DNA of 44,411 nt, taken from positions 14,830 through 59,240 of the forward strand of contig NZ_JAAIYA010000001.1 of NCBI RefSeq assembly GCF_010894405.1, in the 5' to 3' direction. The DNA is from Pyxidicoccus caerfyrddinensis (GTDB taxonomy: Bacteria > Myxococcota > Myxococcia > Myxococcales > Myxococcaceae). The notes beneath the pieces were generated by a model. That model did no database searches, was not told the origin of the DNA, and saw nothing but the letters and a program-made list of their open reading frames with translations. Positions 17,288 to 25,252 of the stretch are shown here, one piece after another; within the stretch, counting starts at the first letter, position 1, and every line of letters begins with the position of its first letter. Position numbers and translations under genes: made by a program.

Positions 17288-17594
17288 TGTCGTTTCTCCT
17301 TTCCTTGCACTCGCTTTCGGAGCGCCATGGAAAGGAAACAAAAGACAAGCAAAGTGTCAACGAGCAATTCAGGCATTTCGCGCAAAGCCATTTATTTGGG
17401 CTTGCTGCACGTCAATCTCTGGCGCCGCGCCAAAATTCCACCGCCGTTGATGCAATCTGATTGCACCTGCCGGCGAGTGTCTTGAACCGGGCAGTCGTGG
17501 GGAGCAGGCAGCGCGGATGGCGGATTCACATCTTGTCCAAGACACGGTAACCAGGACGCGGCACTATCGCGCGCTCTTCTCATCCGGGGGTTTC
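17288..17594. promoter_or_regulatory. AT-richer divergent region between the mini-gene and VOC gene
   Basis: About 300 bp, clearly lower in GC than its surroundings. It holds the precursor's ribosome binding site (17296-17301), a minus-strand TTGACA hexamer at 17360-17355 without a good matching -10, and a perfect palindrome at 17451-17465. Open frames through this stretch are short and look non-coding. It probably carries both divergent promoters. Confidence 0.55.
17451..17465. promoter_or_regulatory. Palindrome TGCAAT-CTG-ATTGCA, possible operator
   Basis: Two perfect 6-bp arms with a 3-nt spacer, in the AT-rich divergent region about 165 bp upstream of the precursor gene and 130 bp upstream of the VOC gene. 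Size and symmetry suit a dimeric helix-turn-helix regulator, but no regulator gene is adjacent. It could be chance. Confidence 0.35.
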
Positions 17595-18035
17595 ATGGGA
17601 CAACCTGCTTCACTGACGGTCAGGCCTCAGACGTTGATTGCGGTGCGGGACGTGAAGGCCAGCAGCGCCTGGTACCAGACCTTGCTGGGAGTCCGCTCGG
17701 GGGGCGATCCGGACCATCCCCATCGTCTCGTCTACAACCGGCTCCTGAGTGGGGACACCCTGGTCCTCCAGCTGCACCGCTGGGATGCCGAGGAGCACCC
17801 CAACCTGGTGGGGCCCGACCGGGCACCCCATGGCCATGGCGTCCTTCTCTGGTTCGAAGTCGACGACTTTGATGCGGCCGTGGACCGCGCCAGACGTCTG
17901 GGCGCTCGGGTCCTCGAAGAGCCGCACGTCAACCCAGCGCCGCAGCACCGGGAGATGTGGCTCCAGGACCCGGATGGCTATGTCGTCGTCCTCGCCAGTC
18001 CAGACGGAGAGGCAGAAAGCGGGTCGCCGAGGTGA
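17595..18035 (+). CDS. VOC (glyoxalase/bleomycin-resistance fold) family protein
   Basis: 146 residues from an ATG at 17595, preferred over ATG 17517 because GGGGG lies 4-8 nt upstream and the domain begins at once (LIAVRDVKASSAWYQTLLG). Two beta-alpha-beta-beta-beta modules are visible. Candidate metal ligands are His at ~57, Glu in WFEVDDFD and Glu in REMWLQDPDG, the last being the standard C-terminal strand of this superfamily. It is divergent from the biarylitide-like cluster. A resistance or binding role there is possible but unsupported; it may be unrelated. Confidence 0.8.
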   Translation: MGQPASLTVRPQTLIAVRDVKASSAWYQTLLGVRSGGDPDHPHRLVYNRLLSGDTLVLQLHRWDAEEHPNLVGPDRAPHGHGVLLWFEVDDFDAAVDRARRLGARVLEEPHVNPAPQHREMWLQDPDGYVVVLASPDGEAESGSPR

Positions 18036-18084
18036 TGCCCGCCGGCTCCTCGTGACGGCAGGGCCGCGCGTCATCGTTCCACCG

Positions 18085-19455
18085 TCAGAAGTACTCGGGA
18101 TGCTCGGTGGCCAGCATCTCCTCCAACGCGCTTACGTCCTTCAGCAGGTGGTGGCCTGGCGCGATGTTCCTCGCCGCGTCCCAGCACAGCCAGGCCGCGC
18201 CCATGTCCCAGTCCGAGACGCAGATGTATCCCAGGTCCTTGTAGGCCCCCGTGAAGTATGGATTGGCCTCGATGACCTTGAGCAGCAGCGCTCGCGCCTC
18301 CTGGGACTCCCCGAGGGCACGGCGGGCCCCGGCCTCGAGGCTCATGAGGACGTGCGCGTGGCGTCCCGCCACCGCACGGAGCGCGACGAGCGCCGGGGCC
18401 ATCGCGCTGGCCTCCTCCTTGTTGCTGGGAGGCCGCGACATGACCTCCCGAAAGCGGCGCACGTCCGCGTCCGGGATGTGCTGAATGGCGTCTCCCAGCC
18501 CCGGCACCGCCTCACCGGTTTGCAACGTCAGCTCGAAGAACGCGAGCACGCTTTCGAGCATGCGGCCCGCGTCCACGGACTCCTTCGCTTCCGTCTGTCG
18601 CCGCTCCCGCACCTGGGTGCTGTCCGGGGCGTCGCCGAACGTCACGCGCTCCAGCGTGGCGTCGTCCGGCAGCCCCGGTCTTCCCCGCACTACGCGGCGG
18701 TAACCTTCGAGTGGTATCCCGGTGTCGGGCACGTCGGCGGCGGACAGGAGCCGCAACTTGACGATGTCCCGGGGAAAGCCGCGCATCTCCTTGGCGCCGT
18801 ATTGGATTTCGCGCGGCACACGGCCCTCCGAGGCAAGCCGCTCGAGGATGAGCGGATGGCCGCCGTAGCGGTAGCGGAGGAACTGAACGAACCGCCTGCC
18901 CAGGTCGGGCTCGACGCGGGGGCCGTCATCCGAGTACGCGAGCAGCCGGCGTCCCTCCGCGGTGGCATACACCGTGTACCCCGCTTCGGATTGCACGGAG
19001 ATGTCGCTCGGCTTCTTCGGCCCGGAGAAGGCGGACCGCAGGAGTCCGCCGAGCCCGGTGCGCCTCGGAGCCGGCGCCTCCGCGAGCGTCCGTACCCGCG
19101 CCTTGTCGAGCACGGAGAGTTGGTGCTCCATGACGACGGGCTCGAAGTCCGAGGCGTCGCCCTGGCCGGCCGCGATGACGGCGCGGACATGCTCGCGGTT
19201 GGATAGCTCGAAGTGCCGGAAGCAGATGCCCGAGTAGAGCGACCCCTCGACGTACGTCCGAGCGCTCTCGTCGAGATCGATGCGCCGCCGACGAGCGAAG
19301 TCCAGGAACACCTCCTGCTTCTCGGGCTCGCGGTCGCCATTCCAGCCACGTCGCAGCCGCACCTGAACCTCAAAGGTCCGCTCAGGAACAGGGGGCGCAT
19401 CAGGACTGTTCCTTCCGCCGGACTCTGTGACTTGCAAGCTCAGGTCGAGACCCAT
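18085..19455 (-). CDS. Unknown cytoplasmic protein with TPR-like C-terminus
   Basis: 456 residues from an ATG at 19455, preceded by GAGGGAG. There is no signal peptide or membrane segment. Residues ~30-120 look like a mixed alpha/beta domain, with a flexible Arg/Pro-rich link near 125-140. Residues ~375-440 (SQEARALLLKVIEANPYFTG and AYKDLGYICVSDWDMGAAWL) resemble two tetratricopeptide units, suggesting protein-protein contact. No family recognised. It ends downstream of the VOC gene in convergent orientation. Confidence 0.75.
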   Translation of the reverse strand: MGLDLSLQVTESGGRNSPDAPPVPERTFEVQVRLRRGWNGDREPEKQEVFLDFARRRRIDLDESARTYVEGSLYSGICFRHFELSNREHVRAVIAAGQGDASDFEPVVMEHQLSVLDKARVRTLAEAPAPRRTGLGGLLRSAFSGPKKPSDISVQSEAGYTVYATAEGRRLLAYSDDGPRVEPDLGRRFVQFLRYRYGGHPLILERLASEGRVPREIQYGAKEMRGFPRDIVKLRLLSAADVPDTGIPLEGYRRVVRGRPGLPDDATLERVTFGDAPDSTQVRERRQTEAKESVDAGRMLESVLAFFELTLQTGEAVPGLGDAIQHIPDADVRRFREVMSRPPSNKEEASAMAPALVALRAVAGRHAHVLMSLEAGARRALGESQEARALLLKVIEANPYFTGAYKDLGYICVSDWDMGAAWLCWDAARNIAPGHHLLKDVSALEEMLATEHPEYF

Positions 19456-19681
19456 GCGCTCCCTCGTGAGTGATTCGCGGAGGCGACTCCAAGGATGGCC
19501 TCCACGCTCACGCCATCATACTCACGGCCCACCGAAGGCGGTCGGCGTCTCACGCAGATCTTCCGGTCCGCATGGGCCACCATCCAATTCGTCGCAGAAG
19601 AGCAATGCCTGGCGTTGCCTTGGAATGGGGACACGGCCTCTACACCGGCCGGGAGCACAAGTCGGGCGCTGGAGCAGCTGG

Positions 19682-21136
19682 CTATGGATTGTCGTCCCGA
19701 GCCCCGGGGCCCGAGGTGGCAGGCCGTTGCGGAGTCATGACGGGTTGATAGCACTCGCTCCTGTATTCAACGCCGCCCCAATCATCACAGTCCTTCAGGT
19801 CCACGGGCAGCTTCGTCCAACAAGCGCCGTTGATGGCGACCTGCACCTTGCCGGGACAGCGCCCCTTGCCGTCCGGGCGCCGCTGTCCTGGGAAGGGCTT
19901 CGGTGGCACGTCTACCGCGATGGATGCCCACACGAAGGGGGCTCGCTCGGGCTCCACCGGTGCCGTCAGTGCAGTGTCCCCGACGGCCACGGTGCCGGCA
20001 TCACTTTCCTCTTCCTGCTCCGCGACGTGAGCCGTCTCGGGCTCCTCGGAGCGACTCACGCTCAGCAGCCCCCCGGCGCTCAGCGCCAGTGCGCCTCCGA
20101 GGCCGGCGGCCGCCAACCAGGGCCACCTCCGCATGCGAGGAGGGCGCCGCACCGTGACGCGCTGGGGGCTGGGAAAGAGGCCCGCTGGCCTCGGCTCTTC
20201 TCCAGTGAAGAGCGGCACATCCGCTCCGCGTCCCGCGCGGCGCGCGGCCTTCTCGAGCGCTTCCGCCACCTGCCGCGCGCTCCCTCGCGCCTCCGGACGG
20301 GGCGAGAGCATCCGCGACACCAGTGCACTCAGCTCCGGAATGCATCGGGGGTTGCTGACTCGCGCCGTCCAGGACTCCATCTCCTCGGGGTCCCAGAGCC
20401 AGACATCCTCCTCCCACGGGTGCGCCGACGGTGGGTACTTCCCAGTGACGAGTCGATAGGCCGTGACTCCCAGCGCGAAGAGGTCATCCGCGGGCCCCGG
20501 CGGATACGGGACAGCCGGGGGCTTGCGGGCCGGGGGCTTGCTGGAGCCCAGGACGAAACTCCACGCCTCGGGCGCGCGGTAGGCCGGAGTGCCGGGAGGA
20601 AACAGGTCCCAGGTCAGCGTGGGGGCCCCCAGGTGGTGTCCGGAGCCGAAGTCCATGAGGAAGGCCAGGCCATCTGCCCGCCGGATGCGGATGTTCTCAC
20701 CCTTCACATCGCGGTGGAGGCCGCCAGCCGCATGGGTGGCGTCCAGGGCTCGGGCCAGCCGGGCAAGAAGCTCAAGCACCTGTCGCGAAGACGGGCGCTG
20801 TGCCTGGGCCCACTCATACAGCGGCAGGCCCTCCAGCCAGTCCATGACGAGCCAGGCGTAGGACACGCCCTCCCGGGGCTGCCAGTGGCCATGGTCCACC
20901 AGTCGGGGAACGGCGGGGTGGCGGATGCGCGAGAGCAGCTCGGCCTCACGCGCGAAGCGCGCATCCCCCGGGCTCACGGCCAGCTTGAGGGCCACGGCGT
21001 CGGCAGTCTGCTGCTCGTCGCGCACCGCGCGGTAGACGACGCCGTAGGTGCCCCGGCCGCGCTGCTCCAGCAGTCGCCACGGGCCCAGTCGCGTCCCGGG
21101 GGGCAGTCTTGCCGGATTGAGGTCGTCAAACTCCAT
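19682..21136 (-). CDS. Membrane-anchored Hanks-type Ser/Thr protein kinase
   Basis: 484 residues from an ATG at 21136 with GAGG about 7 nt upstream. Kinase domain 18-300: glycine loop GRGTYG (27-32), ATP lysine Lys51, catalytic HRDVKGEN (Asp143) and metal-binding MDFGSG (Asp162). The PGTPAYRAPE motif (181-190) is intact. A Pro/Arg-rich juxtamembrane segment leads to one transmembrane helix (~339-360), and the last ~120 residues, with several Cys and an acidic start, would be periplasmic and may sense a ligand. All key residues are present, so it should be active. The first 425 bp occur again at the left window edge. Confidence 0.92.
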   Translation of the reverse strand: MEFDDLNPARLPPGTRLGPWRLLEQRGRGTYGVVYRAVRDEQQTADAVALKLAVSPGDARFAREAELLSRIRHPAVPRLVDHGHWQPREGVSYAWLVMDWLEGLPLYEWAQAQRPSSRQVLELLARLARALDATHAAGGLHRDVKGENIRIRRADGLAFLMDFGSGHHLGAPTLTWDLFPPGTPAYRAPEAWSFVLGSSKPPARKPPAVPYPPGPADDLFALGVTAYRLVTGKYPPSAHPWEEDVWLWDPEEMESWTARVSNPRCIPELSALVSRMLSPRPEARGSARQVAEALEKAARRAGRGADVPLFTGEEPRPAGLFPSPQRVTVRRPPRMRRWPWLAAAGLGGALALSAGGLLSVSRSEEPETAHVAEQEEESDAGTVAVGDTALTAPVEPERAPFVWASIAVDVPPKPFPGQRRPDGKGRCPGKVQVAINGACWTKLPVDLKDCDDWGGVEYRSECYQPVMTPQRPATSGPGARDDNP

Positions 21137-21223
21137 GAGTTACCTCGTGAGGCGGTCCGCACCGCGCACGAGCAGACTACTCGCGAGGTAGGTGAACTCC
21201 AACGTCATCCGGTAGGTGGACGA
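20712..21223. repeat. 512-bp duplication, right copy
   Basis: Same sequence as 1-512 with two differences; covers the 5' part of the full-length kinase gene and 87 bp upstream. The match ends at 21223, next to a short C-terminal coding remnant. Confidence 0.95.
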
Positions 21224-21478
21224 ACGAGGGCATCAAGCGCGTCATCGCGCGCTTCCTCATTTCGGCTTGAAGCGGCGGTGCCTCGCGGTGGCGACGCCCG
21301 CCGGCCGTCCGCGCCCTGCGACGTTTGGCGCCGGATTTCGACCGCTGGCCTCAATCGGCCCGCCGCCCTCGCGCGGGGGTGCCACCTTGTCTCTGCTTCA
21401 TAGGGGGCCCGACACCACCGAGGGTCGGCCCTGATTCACACCGTGACCCTTTCCCTCATCGACAACGGAGACACGCCC
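21137..21478. other. Region upstream of the kinase, with a gene-end remnant
   Basis: 342 bp. Bases 21137-21223 belong to the duplication. Immediately after it, 21223-21270 reads on the plus strand as NEGIKRVIARFLISA and a stop, which looks like the C-terminus of a lost gene whose body is missing. The rest (21271-21440) shows nothing recognisable. GGAG for the next gene lies just before 21479. Confidence 0.45.
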
Positions 21479-21931
21479 ATGCGAACCGCGACCCCCAGCA
21501 CCGCGTACCGGGCCGCCCTTGGCCTCGCTCTCTTCGCCTCGCTCAGCCTCATCTGGCTGAGCCTCGGCGTCGGCATCATCGGCGCGGACGGCGACCGCAC
21601 CAACCTGCTCTACGGCGGGGTGCTGCTCGTGGGCCTCGCCGGTGCCTTCATCGTGCGCCTGCGCGCGGCCGGCATGGCACGCACGCTGGTCGCGATGGCC
21701 TTCACGCAAGCCGCGATCGCCGTGCTCGCGGTGCTCGCCGGCTGGGGGCTGCCGTGGAGCCCGCCGGTCGAGCTCCTGTCGCTCAACGCTGGTTTCGTCG
21801 CACTGTTTCTCGGAGCCGCCTGGCTGTTCCAGCGCGGTGCGCACGGGCGACCCTACCCGAGCCCCGGGAGTCGCCAGGCTGACGGCGTGAGGGGCCCAGG
21901 TGGCCAAGGATCTGGACCTGGCCCGCGGTAA
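21479..21931 (+). CDS. Small integral membrane protein with four predicted helices
   Basis: 150 residues from an ATG at 21479, chosen over GTG 21443 for the GGAG 9 nt upstream. Four hydrophobic helices at about 10-32, 43-62, 68-90 and 98-118 are separated by very short loops, followed by a polar Gly/Pro-rich tail. It resembles small DUF-type inner-membrane proteins found beside transporters or regulators, but no family was recognised. It converges with the DUF1801 gene, with 19 bp between stops. Confidence 0.75.
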   Translation: MRTATPSTAYRAALGLALFASLSLIWLSLGVGIIGADGDRTNLLYGGVLLVGLAGAFIVRLRAAGMARTLVAMAFTQAAIAVLAVLAGWGLPWSPPVELLSLNAGFVALFLGAAWLFQRGAHGRPYPSPGSRQADGVRGPGGQGSGPGPR

Positions 21932-21950
21932 GCCGCGCGAACCGTCCGGC

Positions 21951-22328
21951 TCACTTCGTCGGATCGCCGAGCGTCGCGTTGAGCGCGACGGCTTTGCGCA
22001 CGAGTCGACGCGCCAGGGCAGCGTCGATCGAGTTGCCATCGCCCAATTCCAGCGTCGCCATCTCGTATTTGCCGCCGGGCTTGAGGCGCGGCTCGATGTC
22101 GCGCAATCGCTGCCCGCGCCAGAAACCAAACAACACGCGCCGTTCCTCCGCGCGGATCAACAACACGGGCCCGTTCGACAGATAGACCAGGTGTCCCCAT
22201 TTCACGACTTCATCGAGTCCGCGCACCGCATGCACGGCGGCCCGCAGATGCTCGACGCAGTCGCGTTGCCAACCAGCGAGTGCGACGACGTAGGCCTCCG
22301 GGTTGGCGGCGGGCTTCGACTTCTGCAT
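21951..22328 (-). CDS. DUF1801-domain protein
   Basis: 125 residues from an ATG at 22328 with GAGGGAG upstream. The pattern WQRDCVEHLRAAVHAV, followed by DEVVKWGHLVYLSNGPVLLI and then LFGFWRGQ, is typical of DUF1801/YdhG-like proteins (SCP2-like small alpha/beta fold, cytoplasmic). Family function is not settled. Confidence 0.85.
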   Translation of the reverse strand: MQKSKPAANPEAYVVALAGWQRDCVEHLRAAVHAVRGLDEVVKWGHLVYLSNGPVLLIRAEERRVLFGFWRGQRLRDIEPRLKPGGKYEMATLELGDGNSIDAALARRLVRKAVALNATLGDPTK

Positions 22329-22391
22329 GGCGGCTCCCTCGACGCGCGGTCGACCGAGCGTACCACTCCCCTACCTCGGCGATCCGGAGTA

Positions 22392-23477
22392 TCAGGGACA
22401 GAGCCGCTCGACCGACTTGATCCGCACCGCTCCGTCGACGTTCGGGTCGTTTGTCTGGTCGCCGATGGCGATGGTGCCGTTCATCGTGAAGTTGTTCCGC
22501 GTGAGCTTCGCGACGCCGTCGATGCTCACCGTCGCCACCTTCGCCGCATCCACCGCGAGCTCGTAGACATGATACGCGCCGTCGGTCACCGAGAACGCCG
22601 CGGACTGCGTGTCGTCCGCCCAGCCAATCGCCGCGCTGTCGAGGTAGATCATCTGCGAACGATCCGTGCTGTTGCCGAACGGCGACGTGAAGCTCCCCAT
22701 GATGGCCGCGCCGCTGTCGAGCGAGTTGTGGGTGCTCGCCGACTCGACCTGCATCGTCACGTGGATCTTGAACGGCTTCGTTCCGTCGAACGAGTTCGCC
22801 CGCGTGATGAGTAGCTGCCCGCTCGTCCGCCCGCCGCTGTTCGTCGACGTCGCGAGGCGAACGTAGTCCGCGCCGTACGTGAGCGTGTTCGGCGTCTGCG
22901 CGACCGTCGTCCAGCCTTGCGCCGTGATGTCGTCGCCGCCGACCAGCAGCGGAACGCTCGCGCGCGCCGTCCACTTCGTCGTCGACGTCGCAGGCACGCA
23001 CGTCTCGCAGGCGTTCGCCGGATTCGGCGCACCTGCGGCGTAGACCGCGCCGTCGATGAAGCACTTCGGGCTACACACGCCGGCCGAGCAGACCTGTCCC
23101 GGGTTGCACTGCGTCCCGTCCGCGCGTTGCGTCCACGTGGTCGCTGACGTCGCCGGCGTGCACTGTTCGCAGGAATTCGCCGCGTTCACCGCCCCGGCGG
23201 CGACCTGCTTGTCGTCGATCTGACAGAGCGCGACGCAGACGCCGCCCTCACAGGCCTCGCCGGTCGCGCAGGCCATGTCGCAACCACCGCAGTGAGCCGG
23301 GTCGCTCTCGGTGCTCACGCAGGAGCCGCCGCACAGCGCGACGCCGACGCTGTTGCACATCACCGGCACAGACGCATCGGGTGTAGGGACGGGGCGGGAG
23401 GTGGAATCTTCGCCGCAAGCAGCTACGAAGCCGAGCACGACGATGCAGGAGAGAGCGGCAGAGCGAATGGAGACCAT
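22392..23477 (-). CDS. Cys-rich lipoprotein with Stig1-like Cys motifs
   Basis: 361 residues from an ATG at 23477; the longer frame lacks coding character. Lipobox FVAAC (Cys21). Residues ~40-150 carry about 20 Cys in repeats: first a CGGSC...HCGGCDMAC...GEACEGGVC block like the stigma-specific/EGF-like Cys clusters common in myxobacterial lipoproteins, then two copies of an 'A.N.CE.C.PA.S.T.WT' unit. Residues ~165-360 look like a concanavalin-type beta-sandwich (laminin-G-like: FKIHVTMQVES, DGAYHVYELAVD, KVATVSIDGV). It is probably surface exposed and ligand-binding. Confidence 0.78.
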   Translation of the reverse strand: MVSIRSAALSCIVVLGFVAACGEDSTSRPVPTPDASVPVMCNSVGVALCGGSCVSTESDPAHCGGCDMACATGEACEGGVCVALCQIDDKQVAAGAVNAANSCEQCTPATSATTWTQRADGTQCNPGQVCSAGVCSPKCFIDGAVYAAGAPNPANACETCVPATSTTKWTARASVPLLVGGDDITAQGWTTVAQTPNTLTYGADYVRLATSTNSGGRTSGQLLITRANSFDGTKPFKIHVTMQVESASTHNSLDSGAAIMGSFTSPFGNSTDRSQMIYLDSAAIGWADDTQSAAFSVTDGAYHVYELAVDAAKVATVSIDGVAKLTRNNFTMNGTIAIGDQTNDPNVDGAVRIKSVERLCP

Positions 23478-23553
23478 GGAGCCTGCCACCTTACGCGCCC
23501 CCACGCCCGCGCGACATGTGATTTCCCGACGGCAGCGCGGCCCACTGCCGAGC

Positions 23554-24009
23554 TCACCGGTCGGGCAGGTCCTGACCCCGGTCAATCATCGCGACGAGGT
23601 TGGCGAGCACGCGGCGCAGCAGGGCGTGGAGCGTCTCGATTTCGGCGCGGGAGAGGCCGGCCGTGGCCTCGCCATTGGAGAGCTTGAGGAGGTCGAGTGC
23701 CTCCGGCAGCAGCTTCCTGGCGCGGGCGCTGAGGCTGATGCGGGTCGCCCGCCGGTCGCGCGGGTCGGGGGACCGCTCGAGCAGACCGGCCTTGTCCATC
23801 CGCTGCAGCAACGCGGCCGCCGTGGGCTGCTCGACGTGCGTGCGCTGCGCAATCTCCGCCTGGGTCAACGCCCCCTCTTCGCCCAGGCAGACCAGGACCG
23901 GTATGTGGGCCACCCCGAGCCCCAACGGACGCAGCTGCGCTTCGGCCACGCGCATGAATGCCCTGGCCGTCCGGGTGACGAAGTAGCCGGTGTCGCGATC
24001 GATGTTCAT
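23554..24009 (-). CDS. MarR-family transcriptional repressor
   Basis: 151 residues. Winged helix-turn-helix: recognition region LTQAEIAQRTHVEQPTAAAL, then LLQRMDKAGLLERSPDPRDRR, whose Asp-Pro-Arg-Asp-Arg-Arg wing is diagnostic of MarR proteins. N- and C-terminal helices form the dimer interface. It is divergent from an NmrA-like oxidoreductase gene, with a perfect palindrome between. Expected role: repress both genes until a small phenolic or quinone-like ligand binds. Confidence 0.93.
   Translation of the reverse strand: MNIDRDTGYFVTRTARAFMRVAEAQLRPLGLGVAHIPVLVCLGEEGALTQAEIAQRTHVEQPTAAALLQRMDKAGLLERSPDPRDRRATRISLSARARKLLPEALDLLKLSNGEATAGLSRAEIETLHALLRRVLANLVAMIDRGQDLPDR
23576..23655. repeat. 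Source of the 80-bp MarR fragment at 10540-10619
   Basis: Lies within the C-terminal coding part of the MarR gene and is matched by 10540-10619 with one difference. Confidence 0.85.
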
Positions 24010-24028
24010 TCACTTGCCATCCTGACAC

Positions 24029-24060
24029 ATAGCCTGCTATCCATTTAAATAGCAGGCTAT
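24029..24060. promoter_or_regulatory. MarR operator candidate
   Basis: Perfect inverted repeat ATAGCCTGCTAT (24029-24040), spacer CCATTTAA, ATAGCAGGCTAT (24049-24060). It sits between the divergent MarR (start 24009) and NmrA-like (start 24091) genes, in an AT-rich patch that probably overlaps both promoters. It is very likely the repressor's binding site. Confidence 0.85.
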
Positions 24061-24090
24061 GCATCTGCCTCTACCAAGGGAGAAGCGCTG

Positions 24091-24954
24091 ATGATGCTCA
24101 TCACCGGAGCCACCGGGCAGCTCGGGTCCGCCGTCGTTCGCCGTGTGCTGGAGCGCACCGCCGGCGCTGACGTCGCCGCGTTGGTCAGAGACCCGAGCAA
24201 GGCCGTCGACCTGGCGGCACGTGGCGTCTCTGTCCGGGTCGGCGACTACGACGACACCGCCGCCCTCGACCGCGCCATGGCCGGCGTCGACCGCGTCCTG
24301 CTCATCGCGGGCAACGACCCCCAGCGCCGGGTGCAGCAGCACCAGCACGTCATCGACGCGGCCCGGCGCGCTGGCGTGGGGCTGTTCGGATTCGCCAGCC
24401 GGTCGCTGAGGGACATCCACACCTCGAAGAACACGCTGATGGGCGACTACTTCGAGACCGAGGAGCGCATCCGGCGCAGCGGGCTCCCCCACCTGTTCTT
24501 CCGCAACGCCCTGTACCTCGACACCGTCCCGCTCTACGTCGGTGGCGCGCGTGTCTTGGACACCGGCGTCCGCCTGCCGGCCGGAAGCGGCAAGGTCGCC
24601 TACGCCCTGCGCCGCGAGATGGGCGAGGCCCTCGCCAACGCCATGCTGGACCACGGTGGCGCGGACCGTACGTACGTCGTCTCCGGGCCGCGGGCCTACA
24701 CCTTCGACGACGTGGCGTCCGCCCTCACCGAGGTGTCAGGCAGGAGCGTCCGCTACACGCGGATTTCCGACGACGAGTACGTCGCGAACGCCGTGCGTGC
24801 CGGCGTGCCAGAGCACCTCGCCCGCCGGTTCCTCGGCTTCTACTCCGACATCCGCGACGACCAGCTGGACGAGACGAGCTCCGACCTCGCGACACTGCTC
24901 GGCCGCGAGCCCGCCACCCTCCCGGAGGGGCTGCGCGAGGTCTTCAAGCTCTAG
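24091..24954 (+). CDS. NmrA-like NAD(P)-dependent oxidoreductase (QorB/YtfG type)
   Basis: 287 residues; ATG 24091 or the next ATG at 24094. N-terminal Rossmann motif GATGQLG (6-12). The central part (VLLIAGNDPQRRVQQHQHVI, DAARRAGVG) and the C-terminal ARRFLGFYSDIR segment resemble atypical short-chain dehydrogenases of the NmrA/quinone-oxidoreductase-2 group, which lack the Tyr-x-x-x-Lys pair in the usual place. With the divergent MarR gene this forms a typical quinone or electrophile stress module. Confidence 0.88.
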   Translation: MMLITGATGQLGSAVVRRVLERTAGADVAALVRDPSKAVDLAARGVSVRVGDYDDTAALDRAMAGVDRVLLIAGNDPQRRVQQHQHVIDAARRAGVGLFGFASRSLRDIHTSKNTLMGDYFETEERIRRSGLPHLFFRNALYLDTVPLYVGGARVLDTGVRLPAGSGKVAYALRREMGEALANAMLDHGGADRTYVVSGPRAYTFDDVASALTEVSGRSVRYTRISDDEYVANAVRAGVPEHLARRFLGFYSDIRDDQLDETSSDLATLLGREPATLPEGLREVFKL

Positions 24955-25210
24955 CAGGCGGTGAAGCCTGGCCCTAGGACTACTTGAGCAGATCCGCGAC
25001 GGTCCGAGAGGAGGAGCGCGGGAGTGGTGGGCTGGGCGATGGGCGAGGGAATCGACCGGGGCCTCGTCCTGTGCGCACTCGACATGGCATTGCTCGGCCG
25101 CCCTGCGCCCGCGCCGCCGACCAGGCCGCGTACCTGGGCGTGGCGGTGGAAGGTCCGTACAAGCCGGAGCACTACCGCTACGGATCGCTACCGCGACGGC
25201 AGCAACGAGA
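24955..25210. other. Intergenic stretch, no supported gene
   Basis: About 256 bp after the oxidoreductase. One plus-strand stretch (~25118-25180) reads DQAAYLGVAVEGPYKPEHYR and could be a gene remnant, but no frame is coherent for more than ~25 codons. Confidence 0.3.
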
Positions 25211-25238
25211 ACGGGCGCCTCGGCGCCCGTTTCTTTGT
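25211..25238 (+). terminator. Rho-independent terminator
   Basis: ACGGGCGC-CTCG-GCGCCCGT stem-loop (25211-25230) followed by TTCTTTGT. It would stop transcription from the oxidoreductase side and can also serve the convergent small gene. Confidence 0.8.
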
Positions 25239-25252
25239 CCACTGGATGGCTG

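Noticed and set aside
17064..17360. 98-residue minus-strand open frame overlapping the MNYLH gene and the P450 start
   Set aside because: It runs out of frame through the P450 gene, has no ribosome binding site at its start, and the good ribosome binding site in it fits only the 18-bp gene.
17332..17360. Sigma-70 promoter for the pentapeptide gene (TTGACA at 17360-17355)
   Set aside because: No reasonable -10 hexamer at 16-18 nt spacing; listed only as a weak feature of the region.
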